From UBA5109 sp963975155 (lineage in GTDB: Bacteria > Pseudomonadota > Gammaproteobacteria > Pseudomonadales > Pseudohongiellaceae): 64,000 nt of DNA. Each line of letters begins with the position of its first letter. Position 1 is the first letter of the stretch. The translations under genes were made by a program, and so were the position numbers. This document shows, one piece after another, positions 15,284 through 24,054 of the stretch. Under the pieces are notes generated by a model. The model saw only the letters and a program-made list of their open reading frames with translations. It made no database searches and was not told the DNA's origin. The stretch covers positions 186,001 to 250,000 of the forward strand of contig CAXBFG010000002.1 of NCBI GenBank assembly GCA_963975155.1. Reading direction: 5' to 3'.

Positions 15284-16453
15284 ATGAAAATAGCAGTTGC
15301 AGGTACCGGTTATGTCGGTTTGTCTATTTCGATGCTGCTGGCACAGCATCATGATGTTGTCGCTCTGGATATCATAGAACAAAGAGTTGCACTGCTGAAT
15401 AACAAACTATCTCCTATCGAGGATCCTGAAATTGAGGACTTCCTCGCCAATAAAAAACTCAATTTCAAGGCCACACTCGATAAGCAGGAAGCTTTTGAGA
15501 ACGCTGATTTTGTCGTAGTGGCCACTCCCACTGATTACAATGAAAAAAACAATCATTTCGATACTTCAACTGTTGAATCCCTGATTGATGCAGTGAGCGA
15601 GATAAATCCCTCAGCAACAATTGTTATCAAGTCGACTGTTCCTGTCGGCTTTACTTCCAACATCAAACGCCGACTTTGCAATAACAATATTATCTTCTCA
15701 CCGGAATTCCTCCGCGAAGGCAAAGCTTTATCAGACAATCTTTACCCTGCAAGAATACTTGTTGGAGAAAAAACCGAACGTGCCAGAATTTTTGCAGATC
15801 TGCTCGCCGAGGGCGCAGTCAAACAGGACATCCCTGTACTCTTTACCAGTTCTTCCGAAGCAGAAGCCATTAAATTATTTTCAAATACCTATCTGGCTAT
15901 GCGAGTTGCCTACTTCAATGAACTCGATTCGTATGCTGAGGCTCACAATCTGGATAGTCGGCAAATTATTGATGGTGTATGCCTCGATCCGAGAATCGGC
16001 TCTCACTACAACAATCCTTCCTTTGGTTATGGTGGTTATTGTCTGCCAAAGGATACCAAACAGCTGTTGGCCAATTATCAAAATGTGCCAAGCAAACTGA
16101 TCAGCGCCATCGTTGATGCCAATACCACTCGGAAAGACTTTATTGCCTTTTCCATCATCGAAAAAAATCCAAAGGTTGTCGGTATTTACCGGTTGGTGAT
16201 GAAAAGTGGTTCAGATAATTTTCGAGCTTCGGCGATACAGGGCGTCATGAAGCGCATAAAAGCGAAAGGCATCGAAGTGGTTGTTTATGAGCCGGTAATT
16301 TCCGAAACCGAATTTTACAAGTCCAGAGTGATAAATAATCTGGCTGAGTTCAAGAGCATTTCTGATGTTATTGTAGCCAACAGAATTTCCGATGAAATTG
16401 CCGATGTAAGATCCAAGGTGTATACCCGTGATTTATTTGGCAATGATCAGTAA
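15284..16453 (+). CDS. ugd: UDP-glucose 6-dehydrogenase
   Basis: An NAD-dependent enzyme oxidising UDP-glucose to UDP-glucuronate in two steps. Rossmann motif GTGYVGLS is at residues 7-14; substrate helix motif STVPVGFT at 117-124; FSPEFLREG at 138-146; the catalytic Cys253 lies in GYGGYCLPKDT. At 389 residues it is the short type (E. coli Ugd is similar). It is the last gene of the plcP-GT-galE-ugd run. UDP-glucuronate is the donor for glucuronosyl-diacylglycerol, a lipid that replaces phospholipids under phosphate stress in several bacteria. No clear terminator follows. Confidence 0.93.
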   Translation: MKIAVAGTGYVGLSISMLLAQHHDVVALDIIEQRVALLNNKLSPIEDPEIEDFLANKKLNFKATLDKQEAFENADFVVVATPTDYNEKNNHFDTSTVESLIDAVSEINPSATIVIKSTVPVGFTSNIKRRLCNNNIIFSPEFLREGKALSDNLYPARILVGEKTERARIFADLLAEGAVKQDIPVLFTSSSEAEAIKLFSNTYLAMRVAYFNELDSYAEAHNLDSRQIIDGVCLDPRIGSHYNNPSFGYGGYCLPKDTKQLLANYQNVPSKLISAIVDANTTRKDFIAFSIIEKNPKVVGIYRLVMKSGSDNFRASAIQGVMKRIKAKGIEVVVYEPVISETEFYKSRVINNLAEFKSISDVIVANRISDEIADVRSKVYTRDLFGNDQ

Positions 16454-16542
16454 ATTTTCTGGCGCACAGCGGCAACATCTACATCACATGAAATTTTTGT
16501 TATACACTGCTTTCTTCACGGCAATAGGAAGATATCAGTCGA

Positions 16543-17268
16543 ATGTTGCATGGCCCGGTTTTTAACTTTTCGCCTCGCTCTTTCATTTACCCCTTAAAAG
16601 ATAGCGCATTAAGGCAAAACATATGGCAGGCATGGAAACTTGCCCTGGGATTGGCTTGCCTGGCAGTTTTCAGCAGCCCGGCATCACTTGCCCAGCAAGC
16701 ACCCGATTTAAGTGGTATCTGGATGGCAACATCGCCACGCAGTATCCTCACAGACAATATGCCGGAACTAACAGCACGGGCCAGGGCAGATATTGAATCT
16801 TTCGACCCCCTTAGCGACCCGATCATTCGCTGTGTCATGCCAGGCTTCCCGCGCAGCGGCCTGATCATATATCCTTTTGAAATCGTGCAGACTGATTCCA
16901 TGATCCTTTTTTTATATGAGTCTTTCGGCATGGTTCGACGTATTTATATGGACGGCAGACAGCCCCCCGACTATCTGCCACCAAGTCGCATGGGATATTC
17001 CCTGGGTCATTGGGAACAGGATGAACTGGTCATCGAAACACATAATATTGCGGCAGGCCTGCTCGATGGTACGGGCCTCAATCAATATGGCGATATTACA
17101 GTGCAGGAGCGCTATCGCCTCACAGGCAGTGGAGAACTTCAGGCACAGGTTGATATCACAGCACCACAGACCTTTGCCGAGCCCTGGTCGCGGCTTTTCA
17201 GCTGGGAACGAGACCCCGAGGCTATGATATTTGAATCCGTTTGTGATCCCGCAGATAGTCGTTTTTAG
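16543..17268 (+). CDS. Exported protein of the PDLSGxW family (copy 2)
   Basis: A long N-terminus (about 50 residues with a hydrophobic stretch ending ASLAQQ) precedes APDLSGIW. Family landmarks follow: IRCVMPGFPRSG, ILFLYESFGMVRRIYMDGRQPP, SLGHWEQDELVIETHNI and ERYRL. At 241 residues it is shorter than copy 1. The start is uncertain because the first 20 residues precede a normal signal peptide and no strong ribosome-binding site is seen. It is followed after 13 bases by a DUF6152 gene, repeating the arrangement at 9731-11018. Confidence 0.68.
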   Translation: MLHGPVFNFSPRSFIYPLKDSALRQNIWQAWKLALGLACLAVFSSPASLAQQAPDLSGIWMATSPRSILTDNMPELTARARADIESFDPLSDPIIRCVMPGFPRSGLIIYPFEIVQTDSMILFLYESFGMVRRIYMDGRQPPDYLPPSRMGYSLGHWEQDELVIETHNIAAGLLDGTGLNQYGDITVQERYRLTGSGELQAQVDITAPQTFAEPWSRLFSWERDPEAMIFESVCDPADSRF

Positions 17269-17281
17269 CTAAAGGAAACAC

Positions 17282-17656
17282 ATGATAAAAATTAAGTTAA
17301 TTGTGGGCTTCATGTTCTTGCTGAATGTGTTAACACAAGCACAGGCCCACCATTCCTTTAATGCACTATTTGATGTATCGAACACAATCTCCATCACGGG
17401 ACAGGTTGTCGAATTCAAATTCATTGCTCCGCACAGTTATATTCAACTCGCTGAGACCGACGACAATCAAACTCAGGTAATCTGGGAAGTTGAAACTACG
17501 ACTCCAGGGATGTTATCGCGTAGAGGTGTCACACCCATGACCTTACAGCCCGGACAAAGCATAACCGTAACAGGTAACCCTACACGAGACGGTCGCAAAC
17601 TTATTCGCCTGTTGACCATAACCATGCCTGACGGTCAGCAGCTGCAAATACAATAG
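17282..17656 (+). CDS. DUF6152-type exported protein (second copy)
   Basis: A 124-residue protein with a signal peptide ending TQAQAHH. The mature start HHSFNALFDVSNTISITGQV matches the DUF6152 pattern and the copy at 9731-10129. The rest is a small beta domain, with GMLSRRGVTPMTLQPGQSITVTG parallel to the LKPGDRVIIHA stretch of copy 1. AAAGGAAAC precedes the ATG. It is translationally close to the PDLSGxW gene upstream. Function is unknown. Confidence 0.75.
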   Translation: MIKIKLIVGFMFLLNVLTQAQAHHSFNALFDVSNTISITGQVVEFKFIAPHSYIQLAETDDNQTQVIWEVETTTPGMLSRRGVTPMTLQPGQSITVTGNPTRDGRKLIRLLTITMPDGQQLQIQ

Positions 17657-17677
17657 CGCAATTTATTTGTCAGCAAA

Positions 17678-18871
17678 CTACCTAAGTGCTGCTCTTGTTA
17701 TATCCGCAAGCCCTGGTGTTCCAGCCTGACGCATTGCCACATCCAGTTCACTGTCGAGAATCTGTAATACCTTCGTCACACCCTCTTGTCCAAAGGCTCC
17801 CAGCCCCCAGATATAAGGTCTTCCCACACAGACTGCATCGGCCCCAAGAGCCAGCGCTTTCAGTACATCCGTACCGCGGCGAATACCCCCATCGACAATG
17901 ACGGGAACCCGGCCTCGAACGGTATCCACAACTTCCGGCAATGAATCAATGGTAGCGAAGCCGCTTTCATCGGCTCTGCCGCCGTGATTGGATACATGAA
18001 TGGCATCAACGCCGGCACTCAGTGCCAGCCTGGCATCTTCAGGGTGAGTAAGGCCCTTGATCACTAATTTCATATTGGTGGAATCACGCAGTCGCTTGAC
18101 CCAATCCCAATCCATCGACAAATTCTGGGAGCTGATGTTACGGGGAGCATTTAATCCCTGCAGCATAGCCTTGTCGGCAAAGCTGGAACCCGGACTGTGA
18201 CAAAGTGTGCAGTCGTCTGAATTCTGGTCGAAGCGACGCATCCGATCCTGATTGCGGGCGGGAATATCGGTAGTCAGAAACAGCACGTCAGAACCAGTCG
18301 CTTCCACCCGTCTGAGCATGCCCTGGGTGAGTTCCCATATACTGGTTGGATAAAGTTGATACCACACTGGCTCGCCACGTGCTTCGGTAATTTCTTCGAT
18401 GCCGAATGTTGCCGCCGTTGACATGATCATTTTATGCCCCGTGACTCTTGCGCCTCGGGCCGCGCCCAGATCGCCATCAGGATGCGCCATACCCAGGCCA
18501 CCAACCGGCGCCATAATAATCGGAGACGGCAACATATGACCGAGTAATTCGGTTTGCTTATTGATTATGCTGACATCAATAAGACGGCGGGCTCTGATAT
18601 GCAGACGTTCATATCCTTCACGGTTGGCACGCAGGGTCAGATCATCATCCACGCCCTGTGAGATGTAAGTCCAGTGTGCCTGGTTCAGATTTCGCAAGGC
18701 GACATTTTCCATGTCAAAAACATTTACCGCCCATTCGACTGACTCGGCAATATAGTCGCTGTCATCAAGCCGCTCTGCTGCCATCAGGGGAAAGGTGCTT
18801 AAACCCGCCAATAAGGGGCTGCCAAGAAAATACTGTAATAATTTGCGCCGCGCATGATCGCGTGTATTCAT
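17678..18871 (-). CDS. Exported FMN-dependent alpha-hydroxyacid oxidase/dehydrogenase with a CxxCH motif
   Basis: A TIM-barrel flavoprotein of the glycolate oxidase / lactate / mandelate dehydrogenase family. Catalytic His296 lies in HVSNHGGRADES; PIIMAPVGGLGMAHP, YQLYPT, TTDIPARNQDR and VDGGIRRGTDVLKALALGA are FMN or substrate motifs. A Tat-like N-terminus (ARRKLLQYFLGSPLLAG) predicts export. The ATG at 18871 has GAGG eight bases upstream. Oddly, the variable loop after strand 4 carries CTLCH (Cys221, Cys224, His225), a c-type haem or metal motif not typical of this family. The substrate is unknown. It is convergent with the DUF6152 gene and divergent from the amidohydrolase. Confidence 0.85.
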   Translation of the reverse strand: MNTRDHARRKLLQYFLGSPLLAGLSTFPLMAAERLDDSDYIAESVEWAVNVFDMENVALRNLNQAHWTYISQGVDDDLTLRANREGYERLHIRARRLIDVSIINKQTELLGHMLPSPIIMAPVGGLGMAHPDGDLGAARGARVTGHKMIMSTAATFGIEEITEARGEPVWYQLYPTSIWELTQGMLRRVEATGSDVLFLTTDIPARNQDRMRRFDQNSDDCTLCHSPGSSFADKAMLQGLNAPRNISSQNLSMDWDWVKRLRDSTNMKLVIKGLTHPEDARLALSAGVDAIHVSNHGGRADESGFATIDSLPEVVDTVRGRVPVIVDGGIRRGTDVLKALALGADAVCVGRPYIWGLGAFGQEGVTKVLQILDSELDVAMRQAGTPGLADITRAALR

Positions 18872-19043
18872 AATGGTCATCCTCGGATTAATGGCAGGCA
18901 TCTGAGCAGCCTGAGACCTTTTTTAAAATCCTGTATTTACAATAAGCTTAGCTGTACTTTTGTTATATAAGCAAGGCTATGGTCTATATTGCCAAATCGC
19001 GTATACTTTTTCGTCCGTAGCTTCTTAACCAAGGGGATTAACA

Positions 19044-20300
19044 ATGTCCAGATCCAACAATAAACTACAACAGTCTCGCGTTCTGGGTATTTCACTGGCA
19101 CTGAGCCTGCTGTTAACTGCCTGTACTGAATCAGCACAGGAAGCCCCTTCAGTCATTACTGACTCCGTCGTATACGAAAATGCACGACTGATTGTAGGGA
19201 ATGGTCAAATTATAGAAAACGCCATTTTTTCTGTGGCCAACGGCCGTTTTGAAATTGTAGGTCAGACTGCTGCTGTGGCTCTACCTGAGAATGCCGTGCG
19301 CATAGACCTGAGCGGCATGACCGTAATGCCCGCCATCATTGATTCCCATGTTCACCTGAGCACCAATCGCAGTGATCTGACAGCAGATTTACAGAATCGT
19401 GCGGCACAGGGAATTGCTGCAGCTTTGAGTCTTGGCTCAGACGGACCAGACACGCCCCTGGAGATGCGCGATGAAGTGATCCCAGGAACTGCGCGCTATC
19501 TTTCCGCCGGTCGGGGTATTACTTCTCCCGAACCAGGACGCTCCGAGATTCCGCACTGGGTAAGCACAGAAGCCGAAGCAAGACAGGCAGTCCGGGATGA
19601 AGTTGCACGCGATGTTGACTTCATCAAGATCTGGGTTGATGACCGTGATGGTCAATATGAAAAATTAAACCCTGCCCTGTATGGCGCGATTATTGACGAA
19701 GCTCATCAAAATAATCTGCAGGTTGCAGCGCATATTTTTGCCCTAGAGGATGCCAAGGGCCTGTTGCGTGCCGGTATTGATATTTTTGCACACGGCGTAA
19801 GAGATCAGGATATCGATGAGGAGTTTATTCAACTCATGCGTGAGCGTCCTGAGGTGGTATTAATACCCAATCTTCCCTATCGCGGTGTGCCTGCCGATCT
19901 TGGCTGGCTCAGCACCAGCATGCCTCAGCAAGCAATGACTGCCTTGCAAAACACCAATATTCCTAGACCCGAGGTTGAGGATTTCTTTGCCATACAGGCA
20001 CGCAATCTGGCCCGGATGAATGCAGAGGGCATGACCATTGCCATGGGCACGGATGGAAATTCCTACTGGGGTCCACACATCGAAATGGAAGACATGGTAG
20101 CTTCAGGCATGTCGGCAGCCGATGTGCTTATTGCCGCCACCAGAAATTCAGCCGAGCTACTGGGGCTGGATGATCTGGGTACAATAGAAACCGGCAAGAG
20201 TGCAGACTTTATTGTGCTGGAAGCTAACCCGCTCGATGACATCAGCAATACACGTCGTATTGTGAATGTCTATATGCGCGGTGCTTTGGTGCCCCGATAG
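19044..20300 (+). CDS. Amidohydrolase-family lipoprotein
   Basis: A signal peptide with lipobox LLTAC (Cys27) is followed by an imidazolonepropionase-like metal-dependent hydrolase. The N-terminal beta part (about 40-90) leads to the metal motif DSHVHLS; a Lys-bearing FIKIWVDD, the histidines in VAAHIF and DIFAHGV, and the metal Asp in AMGTDGNSYWG follow. The composite domain closes with ETGKSADFIVLEANPLDD. AAGGGG lies about 8 bases before the ATG. The substrate is not deducible; exported members often act on dipeptides or cyclic amides. The alpha/beta hydrolase gene begins at or just past this stop. Confidence 0.85.
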   Translation: MSRSNNKLQQSRVLGISLALSLLLTACTESAQEAPSVITDSVVYENARLIVGNGQIIENAIFSVANGRFEIVGQTAAVALPENAVRIDLSGMTVMPAIIDSHVHLSTNRSDLTADLQNRAAQGIAAALSLGSDGPDTPLEMRDEVIPGTARYLSAGRGITSPEPGRSEIPHWVSTEAEARQAVRDEVARDVDFIKIWVDDRDGQYEKLNPALYGAIIDEAHQNNLQVAAHIFALEDAKGLLRAGIDIFAHGVRDQDIDEEFIQLMRERPEVVLIPNLPYRGVPADLGWLSTSMPQQAMTALQNTNIPRPEVEDFFAIQARNLARMNAEGMTIAMGTDGNSYWGPHIEMEDMVASGMSAADVLIAATRNSAELLGLDDLGTIETGKSADFIVLEANPLDDISNTRRIVNVYMRGALVPR

Positions 20301-21054
20301 GCTGCTGAAAGACTGGAATAGTTTGAATAAACCACTTCAAGACGGCAAGCAGCAGGTTCGCCATATCGTTTTCCTGTGCGGCTTACTTAGTGACAAGCTG
20401 GTGTGGCAAAAAGTTGCCGACCACTTACAGGATGATTTTGATTGCAGCATAATTTCTTTCGCCGGTTTTAACAGTCTTGCCGAAATGGCCAAAGCTGTAC
20501 TGGAGCAGGCTCCACCACGCTTTATATTAATTGGCCATTCAATGGGCGGGCGTGTTGCTCTGGAGGCGTATCGCCAAAGTCCGGACAGAATTGAATTGCT
20601 GGGCTTGTTTAACACGGGAGCCCATCCTCTTAAAGAGGGCGAAAAAACGGCCCGGCAGACATTTTTGGACCTTGCCAATAAAGAAGGCATGGAAACACTG
20701 GCAAATGCCTGGTTAACTCCCATGATGGGTGCGACTGCATTACAGGATCAACATTTAATACAGCGCTTAAAACAAATGGTCACCCGTTATTCCCTGCAAC
20801 AATTAACTGATCAGATTCAGGCTTTGTTACTTCGACCTGAAGTTGAAAGTCTGCTGCCTGCCATTAAGGTTCCCGTCTTACTGGTCGCTGCGGATGAAGA
20901 TAAGTGGAGTCCGCTTGAACAGCACCAAGCAATGGCTGAGCATATTGCTGTTAATGAATTGCAGCTTATGCACGATGCCGGACACATGGCACCCGTGGAG
21001 AAACCCGGAGCAGCAGCCACCATCATTGGGGATTTTATTGCCCGCCATAAATAA
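20266..21054 (+). CDS. Alpha/beta hydrolase
   Basis: An alpha/beta-hydrolase-fold protein: nucleophile elbow GHSMGGR, acid VAADEDKWSP, and catalytic His in DAGHMAPVEKP. The longest frame starts with an ATG at 20266, inside the previous gene. The TTG at 20323 (NKPLQDGKQQVRHIVFLCG), 22 bases after the amidohydrolase stop, gives a more usual N-terminus, so the true start may be there. There is no signal peptide, so it is cytosolic. Ester, amide or other substrate cannot be told. It is probably co-transcribed with the amidohydrolase. Confidence 0.8.
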   Translation: MSICAVLWCPDRLLKDWNSLNKPLQDGKQQVRHIVFLCGLLSDKLVWQKVADHLQDDFDCSIISFAGFNSLAEMAKAVLEQAPPRFILIGHSMGGRVALEAYRQSPDRIELLGLFNTGAHPLKEGEKTARQTFLDLANKEGMETLANAWLTPMMGATALQDQHLIQRLKQMVTRYSLQQLTDQIQALLLRPEVESLLPAIKVPVLLVAADEDKWSPLEQHQAMAEHIAVNELQLMHDAGHMAPVEKPGAAATIIGDFIARHK

Positions 21055-21191
21055 AACTGATCTATCCGGACATGAAATTAGTTTCGTATGAAAGCAATCA
21101 AGTGGCTGAGCATCTGGAAATCCGGAATACTCTGCCCTCTTGATTACAAGTTCCAAACATCCGACTAATTGCCGGAATGATACTTAAGCGT

Positions 21192-23222
21192 TTAGAACGT
21201 CGCTCGCAAACTGATGATAAAAGCTCGCCCCGGCAAAGGTGCAACATCTTTCAGGAACGAAGTATGCACACGAACATCTTCATCAAGTAAGTTACGGCCA
21301 CGCAGAGAGATTTCATATTCCCCGCCTGTCCTGCTGGAAATCAGATAACTGACTGAAGCTTCCAAAAGATTGTAACCATCGGTCTCAGTTTCCAAGGGAC
21401 TGGTTTTATCCTGATCAAACACATGATACAGGTCGAAGATGCCGGTCCAGTTACCACGGTAATAGTCGAGTCCCGCACCCAGACGTTTGGGCGTCATACG
21501 GGGAAGGTTTTCTCCGTTGTTCAGGCTGGCACGCACTGAATCAAAGCTGAGATGTACATCCACATCAGCTTGGGAAATGCTTCCCAGTGAGTATGTCGTT
21601 TCGGCCTCAATACCATAGAAGTGGGCATCGTCCTGTGCGTAATTAATCAGCAACAGGGAATCATCGACCAGCGTCAGATTTCCATCCTCATCCACCCTGT
21701 CAGCCAGTCCATCGTTATTACTGTCGACACTCTGACCAAAAATATAATCCCTGATCCGGTTGGAAAACAGGTTCACCTGCCAATCCCAGCCCTCTCCGGC
21801 TCTGCGTAAAGTCAGATCCACGTTATTGGCGGTCTCCCGCTGCAGATTGATATTACCAATTTCAAAAGTGGCCGTGGCTTTATGTGGTCCTCTGTTATAG
21901 AGTTCCTCCAGGCTAGGGGCACGTTGCGCCCTGGACGCATAAAGTGCCAGAGAATAATCCGGCACAAACTCCCAGATAGCGCCACCGGAAAGACTGGTTA
22001 CCGTATGGCTTCTGGAAGGTGTTGCGTCTTTAGGATCGACATCCTGTTTCTCAATCCGGCCGCCTAGTTCCACATGCCAGTCGCCCATATCACGCTCTTC
22101 TACCAAAAACAGACCCCTGGATTTTTGCGTCACTTGCGGCGTCAAAGCTTCTTCTCCAATAGCAGAAAAATCCCGGTAACCGATCTGCAAACCAAAGGCA
22201 CCGTGCCAGTCGGCAACCGGTGCGTGTAACAGTTCCAGCCGACTCTCGTATTCATCATTCAGAAAGGTGGTTCCAACATCGCCGCCTGGTTCCAGTTCCT
22301 TATGCGTGTAATCCACATGGCCCAACTGGAATTTGACTTTTTCTATACCGCTGAAAGGTTCATTGAGTTCGCCCTTGATATCATAACGCTCCTGATCAAG
22401 CACAATGCGCGCGCCTTCCCCTGGAATGCCGTAATCGCTTTGGTAACGCCCGATATCCAGGCCCAGATAGCCACGATCACCGATATAGCTGCCACCCAGA
22501 TTGATATTGTCAGTATTCAGGTCGCTGAAACGCAAGGTGCCAGACTGCTCGCCGGGTTCCGGCTGCAGATTTCCGAATTCAGGAATATCGTAGTCGTCAG
22601 CACTCCGATCAGAGCCATCAATATGAAAGGCAAAGTCTCCCAGTCCCGCATCGGCAGTGAAGGCAGCGGCTCGTTCTCCGGAAACACTGTTAAATTCCAG
22701 TAGCGCACTTAGAGAAGGAACTTCCGGGTATTGCGTGGCGATGCGATTAGTCACCACATTGACCACTCCGCCCGAAGCGCCACTGCCAAAAAGCAGTGTG
22801 GATGGCCCCTTAAGCACCTCTATTTGCGTCGCCGCCAACGGCTCAATAGGAATAGCATGATCCGGACTCAGATTTGAAACGTCCATTGAGCTGATCCCGC
22901 TTTGCAGGATACGAACTCTTGAATCGCTCTGTCCCCTGATCACCGGACGGCTGGCCCCTGCGCCAAAGGCGGTTGATGTAATGCCCAATTGATGTGAAAG
23001 TGTCTCGCCAATGCTGGAGGACATTTCATTGGCCAGTTGTTCTCCACTTAACACAGTAACTGGTTGTGCCAGATGCAGTTCGGCACTGCCCAGCGGACTT
23101 GCAGTCACGATAATTTCTTCAACATTAATTCTGTTGTTACTGCCTTGCGCCAGCGTAATACCCGGCAACAAAGCCAACATTGCGGCCACCGACGATGACA
23201 ACTTATATGTAAAAGTTTTCAT
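21192..23222 (-). CDS. TonB-dependent outer-membrane receptor, ZnuD-like
   Basis: A 676-residue receptor with signal peptide (to about 26), plug domain and 22-strand barrel ending RAFIISLRATF with terminal Phe. The plug reads VEEIIVTASPLG, then IGETLSHQLGITSTAFGAGASRPVIRGQ, SPDHAIPIEPLAATQIEVLKGPSTLLFGSGASGGVVNV. The phrases SPDHA.PIEPL and GASRPVIRG are typical of the ZnuD zinc-receptor group. AGGAAAG precedes the ATG. A small exported Cys/His protein is encoded 67 bases upstream on the same strand, an arrangement seen with zinc or copper receptors. Zinc is inferred; no convincing Zur box was found by eye. Confidence 0.88.
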   Translation of the reverse strand: MKTFTYKLSSSVAAMLALLPGITLAQGSNNRINVEEIIVTASPLGSAELHLAQPVTVLSGEQLANEMSSSIGETLSHQLGITSTAFGAGASRPVIRGQSDSRVRILQSGISSMDVSNLSPDHAIPIEPLAATQIEVLKGPSTLLFGSGASGGVVNVVTNRIATQYPEVPSLSALLEFNSVSGERAAAFTADAGLGDFAFHIDGSDRSADDYDIPEFGNLQPEPGEQSGTLRFSDLNTDNINLGGSYIGDRGYLGLDIGRYQSDYGIPGEGARIVLDQERYDIKGELNEPFSGIEKVKFQLGHVDYTHKELEPGGDVGTTFLNDEYESRLELLHAPVADWHGAFGLQIGYRDFSAIGEEALTPQVTQKSRGLFLVEERDMGDWHVELGGRIEKQDVDPKDATPSRSHTVTSLSGGAIWEFVPDYSLALYASRAQRAPSLEELYNRGPHKATATFEIGNINLQRETANNVDLTLRRAGEGWDWQVNLFSNRIRDYIFGQSVDSNNDGLADRVDEDGNLTLVDDSLLLINYAQDDAHFYGIEAETTYSLGSISQADVDVHLSFDSVRASLNNGENLPRMTPKRLGAGLDYYRGNWTGIFDLYHVFDQDKTSPLETETDGYNLLEASVSYLISSRTGGEYEISLRGRNLLDEDVRVHTSFLKDVAPLPGRAFIISLRATF

Positions 23223-23289
23223 TTTTCTTTCCTGATTTTCAATTAACGATAAGCGCTCATTTTTAAAAATGAGCGGTTTTTGAATATAT

Positions 23290-23574
23290 CTATAAGAAAA
23301 TCAGAACCGGTGGGGCACGTTGTTGATAGGAAAATAGCGTTATGCCAGGGGGAACAATCTGGGAAGTGCTGCTGTATGCGATACTGAAAAAGATCGGCTC
23401 TACAGCCGGACTTGTAGTCGATAATGCCTGACCAAAGCCCTGATACCCTGAACACAGTTCGCAATTGGTATTGTCCGTTGACACGTGGGTTGCCACGTGA
23501 GCGGTCAATGCAATCTGGCTCATTAATATGAGAGCCAGCAGTATTCTGAATATTTTTGGAGCGGACAGGAGCAT
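23290..23574 (-). CDS. Small exported Cys/His protein upstream of the ZnuD-like receptor
   Basis: A 94-residue protein with a hydrophobic N-terminus (ILLALILMSQIALTAHVATH) followed by HVSTDNTNCELCSGYQG and a C-terminus QQRAPPVLIFL. It resembles the small DUF2946-like proteins that sit beside metal receptors, with a CxxC and nearby His that could bind zinc or copper. The ATG at 23574 has GAGG nine bases upstream. An overlapping 112-residue frame (23243-23581) is a shadow, because only this frame has a signal peptide and a family-like tail. A role in periplasmic metal transfer is an inference. Confidence 0.6.
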   Translation of the reverse strand: MLLSAPKIFRILLALILMSQIALTAHVATHVSTDNTNCELCSGYQGFGQALSTTSPAVEPIFFSIAYSSTSQIVPPGITLFSYQQRAPPVLIFL

Positions 23575-23853
23575 CAATCAAACCTCAGCGGCAATCCTAT
23601 CCCTAAGCACAGAAGCTGTCAATTTCATAATTTCCCCTTCCATTCAAAGCAGATAGCCGTTCAGGAATCGGAAAATTTTCATGTTTCGGCTTAAGGTGCA
23701 CCCAAAAAAAATTAGATTATCCGACACATTCCAACAGATGCCCCTATAAAAAACAGTGCTAAAACATTTTATGGAACGACATGCTTTTGGAAACGCTTTG
23801 TTGCTAAATGTAAAACGAATTAATTTCAGAATCGTACTTAACACGGCTTTATT

Positions 23854-23931
23854 GATAAGAGCAATTGATAAGAGCAATTGAGAAGAGCAATTGAGAAGAG
23901 CAATTAATAAGCGCAATTAATAAGAGCGATG
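23854..23931. repeat. Six tandem copies of a 13-bp unit
   Basis: Units of the form GATAAGAGCAATT start at 23854, 23867, 23880, 23893, 23906 and 23919. The first two are identical, the next two read GAGAAGAGCAATT, and the last two are degenerate. The stretch 23575-24054 between the small exported protein and the diheme cytochrome holds this array and no gene I can support. There is no spacer structure, so it is not a CRISPR. Confidence 0.9.
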
Positions 23932-24054
23932 CTCAAGGAGCAATACCAAAACTTATTATTCCGATCAGGGAAACAACAGTGAAACATTGAAATAGTCAGT
24001 TTCTGTATTTCAGCTCCTTGCCATAAGTTAGTTATATCATTTTGTGCGCACGAA

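Noticed and set aside
23243..23581. 112-residue minus-strand frame overlapping the small exported protein
   Set aside because: The other frame (23290-23574) has a signal peptide, CxxC and a family-like C-terminus; this one has none.
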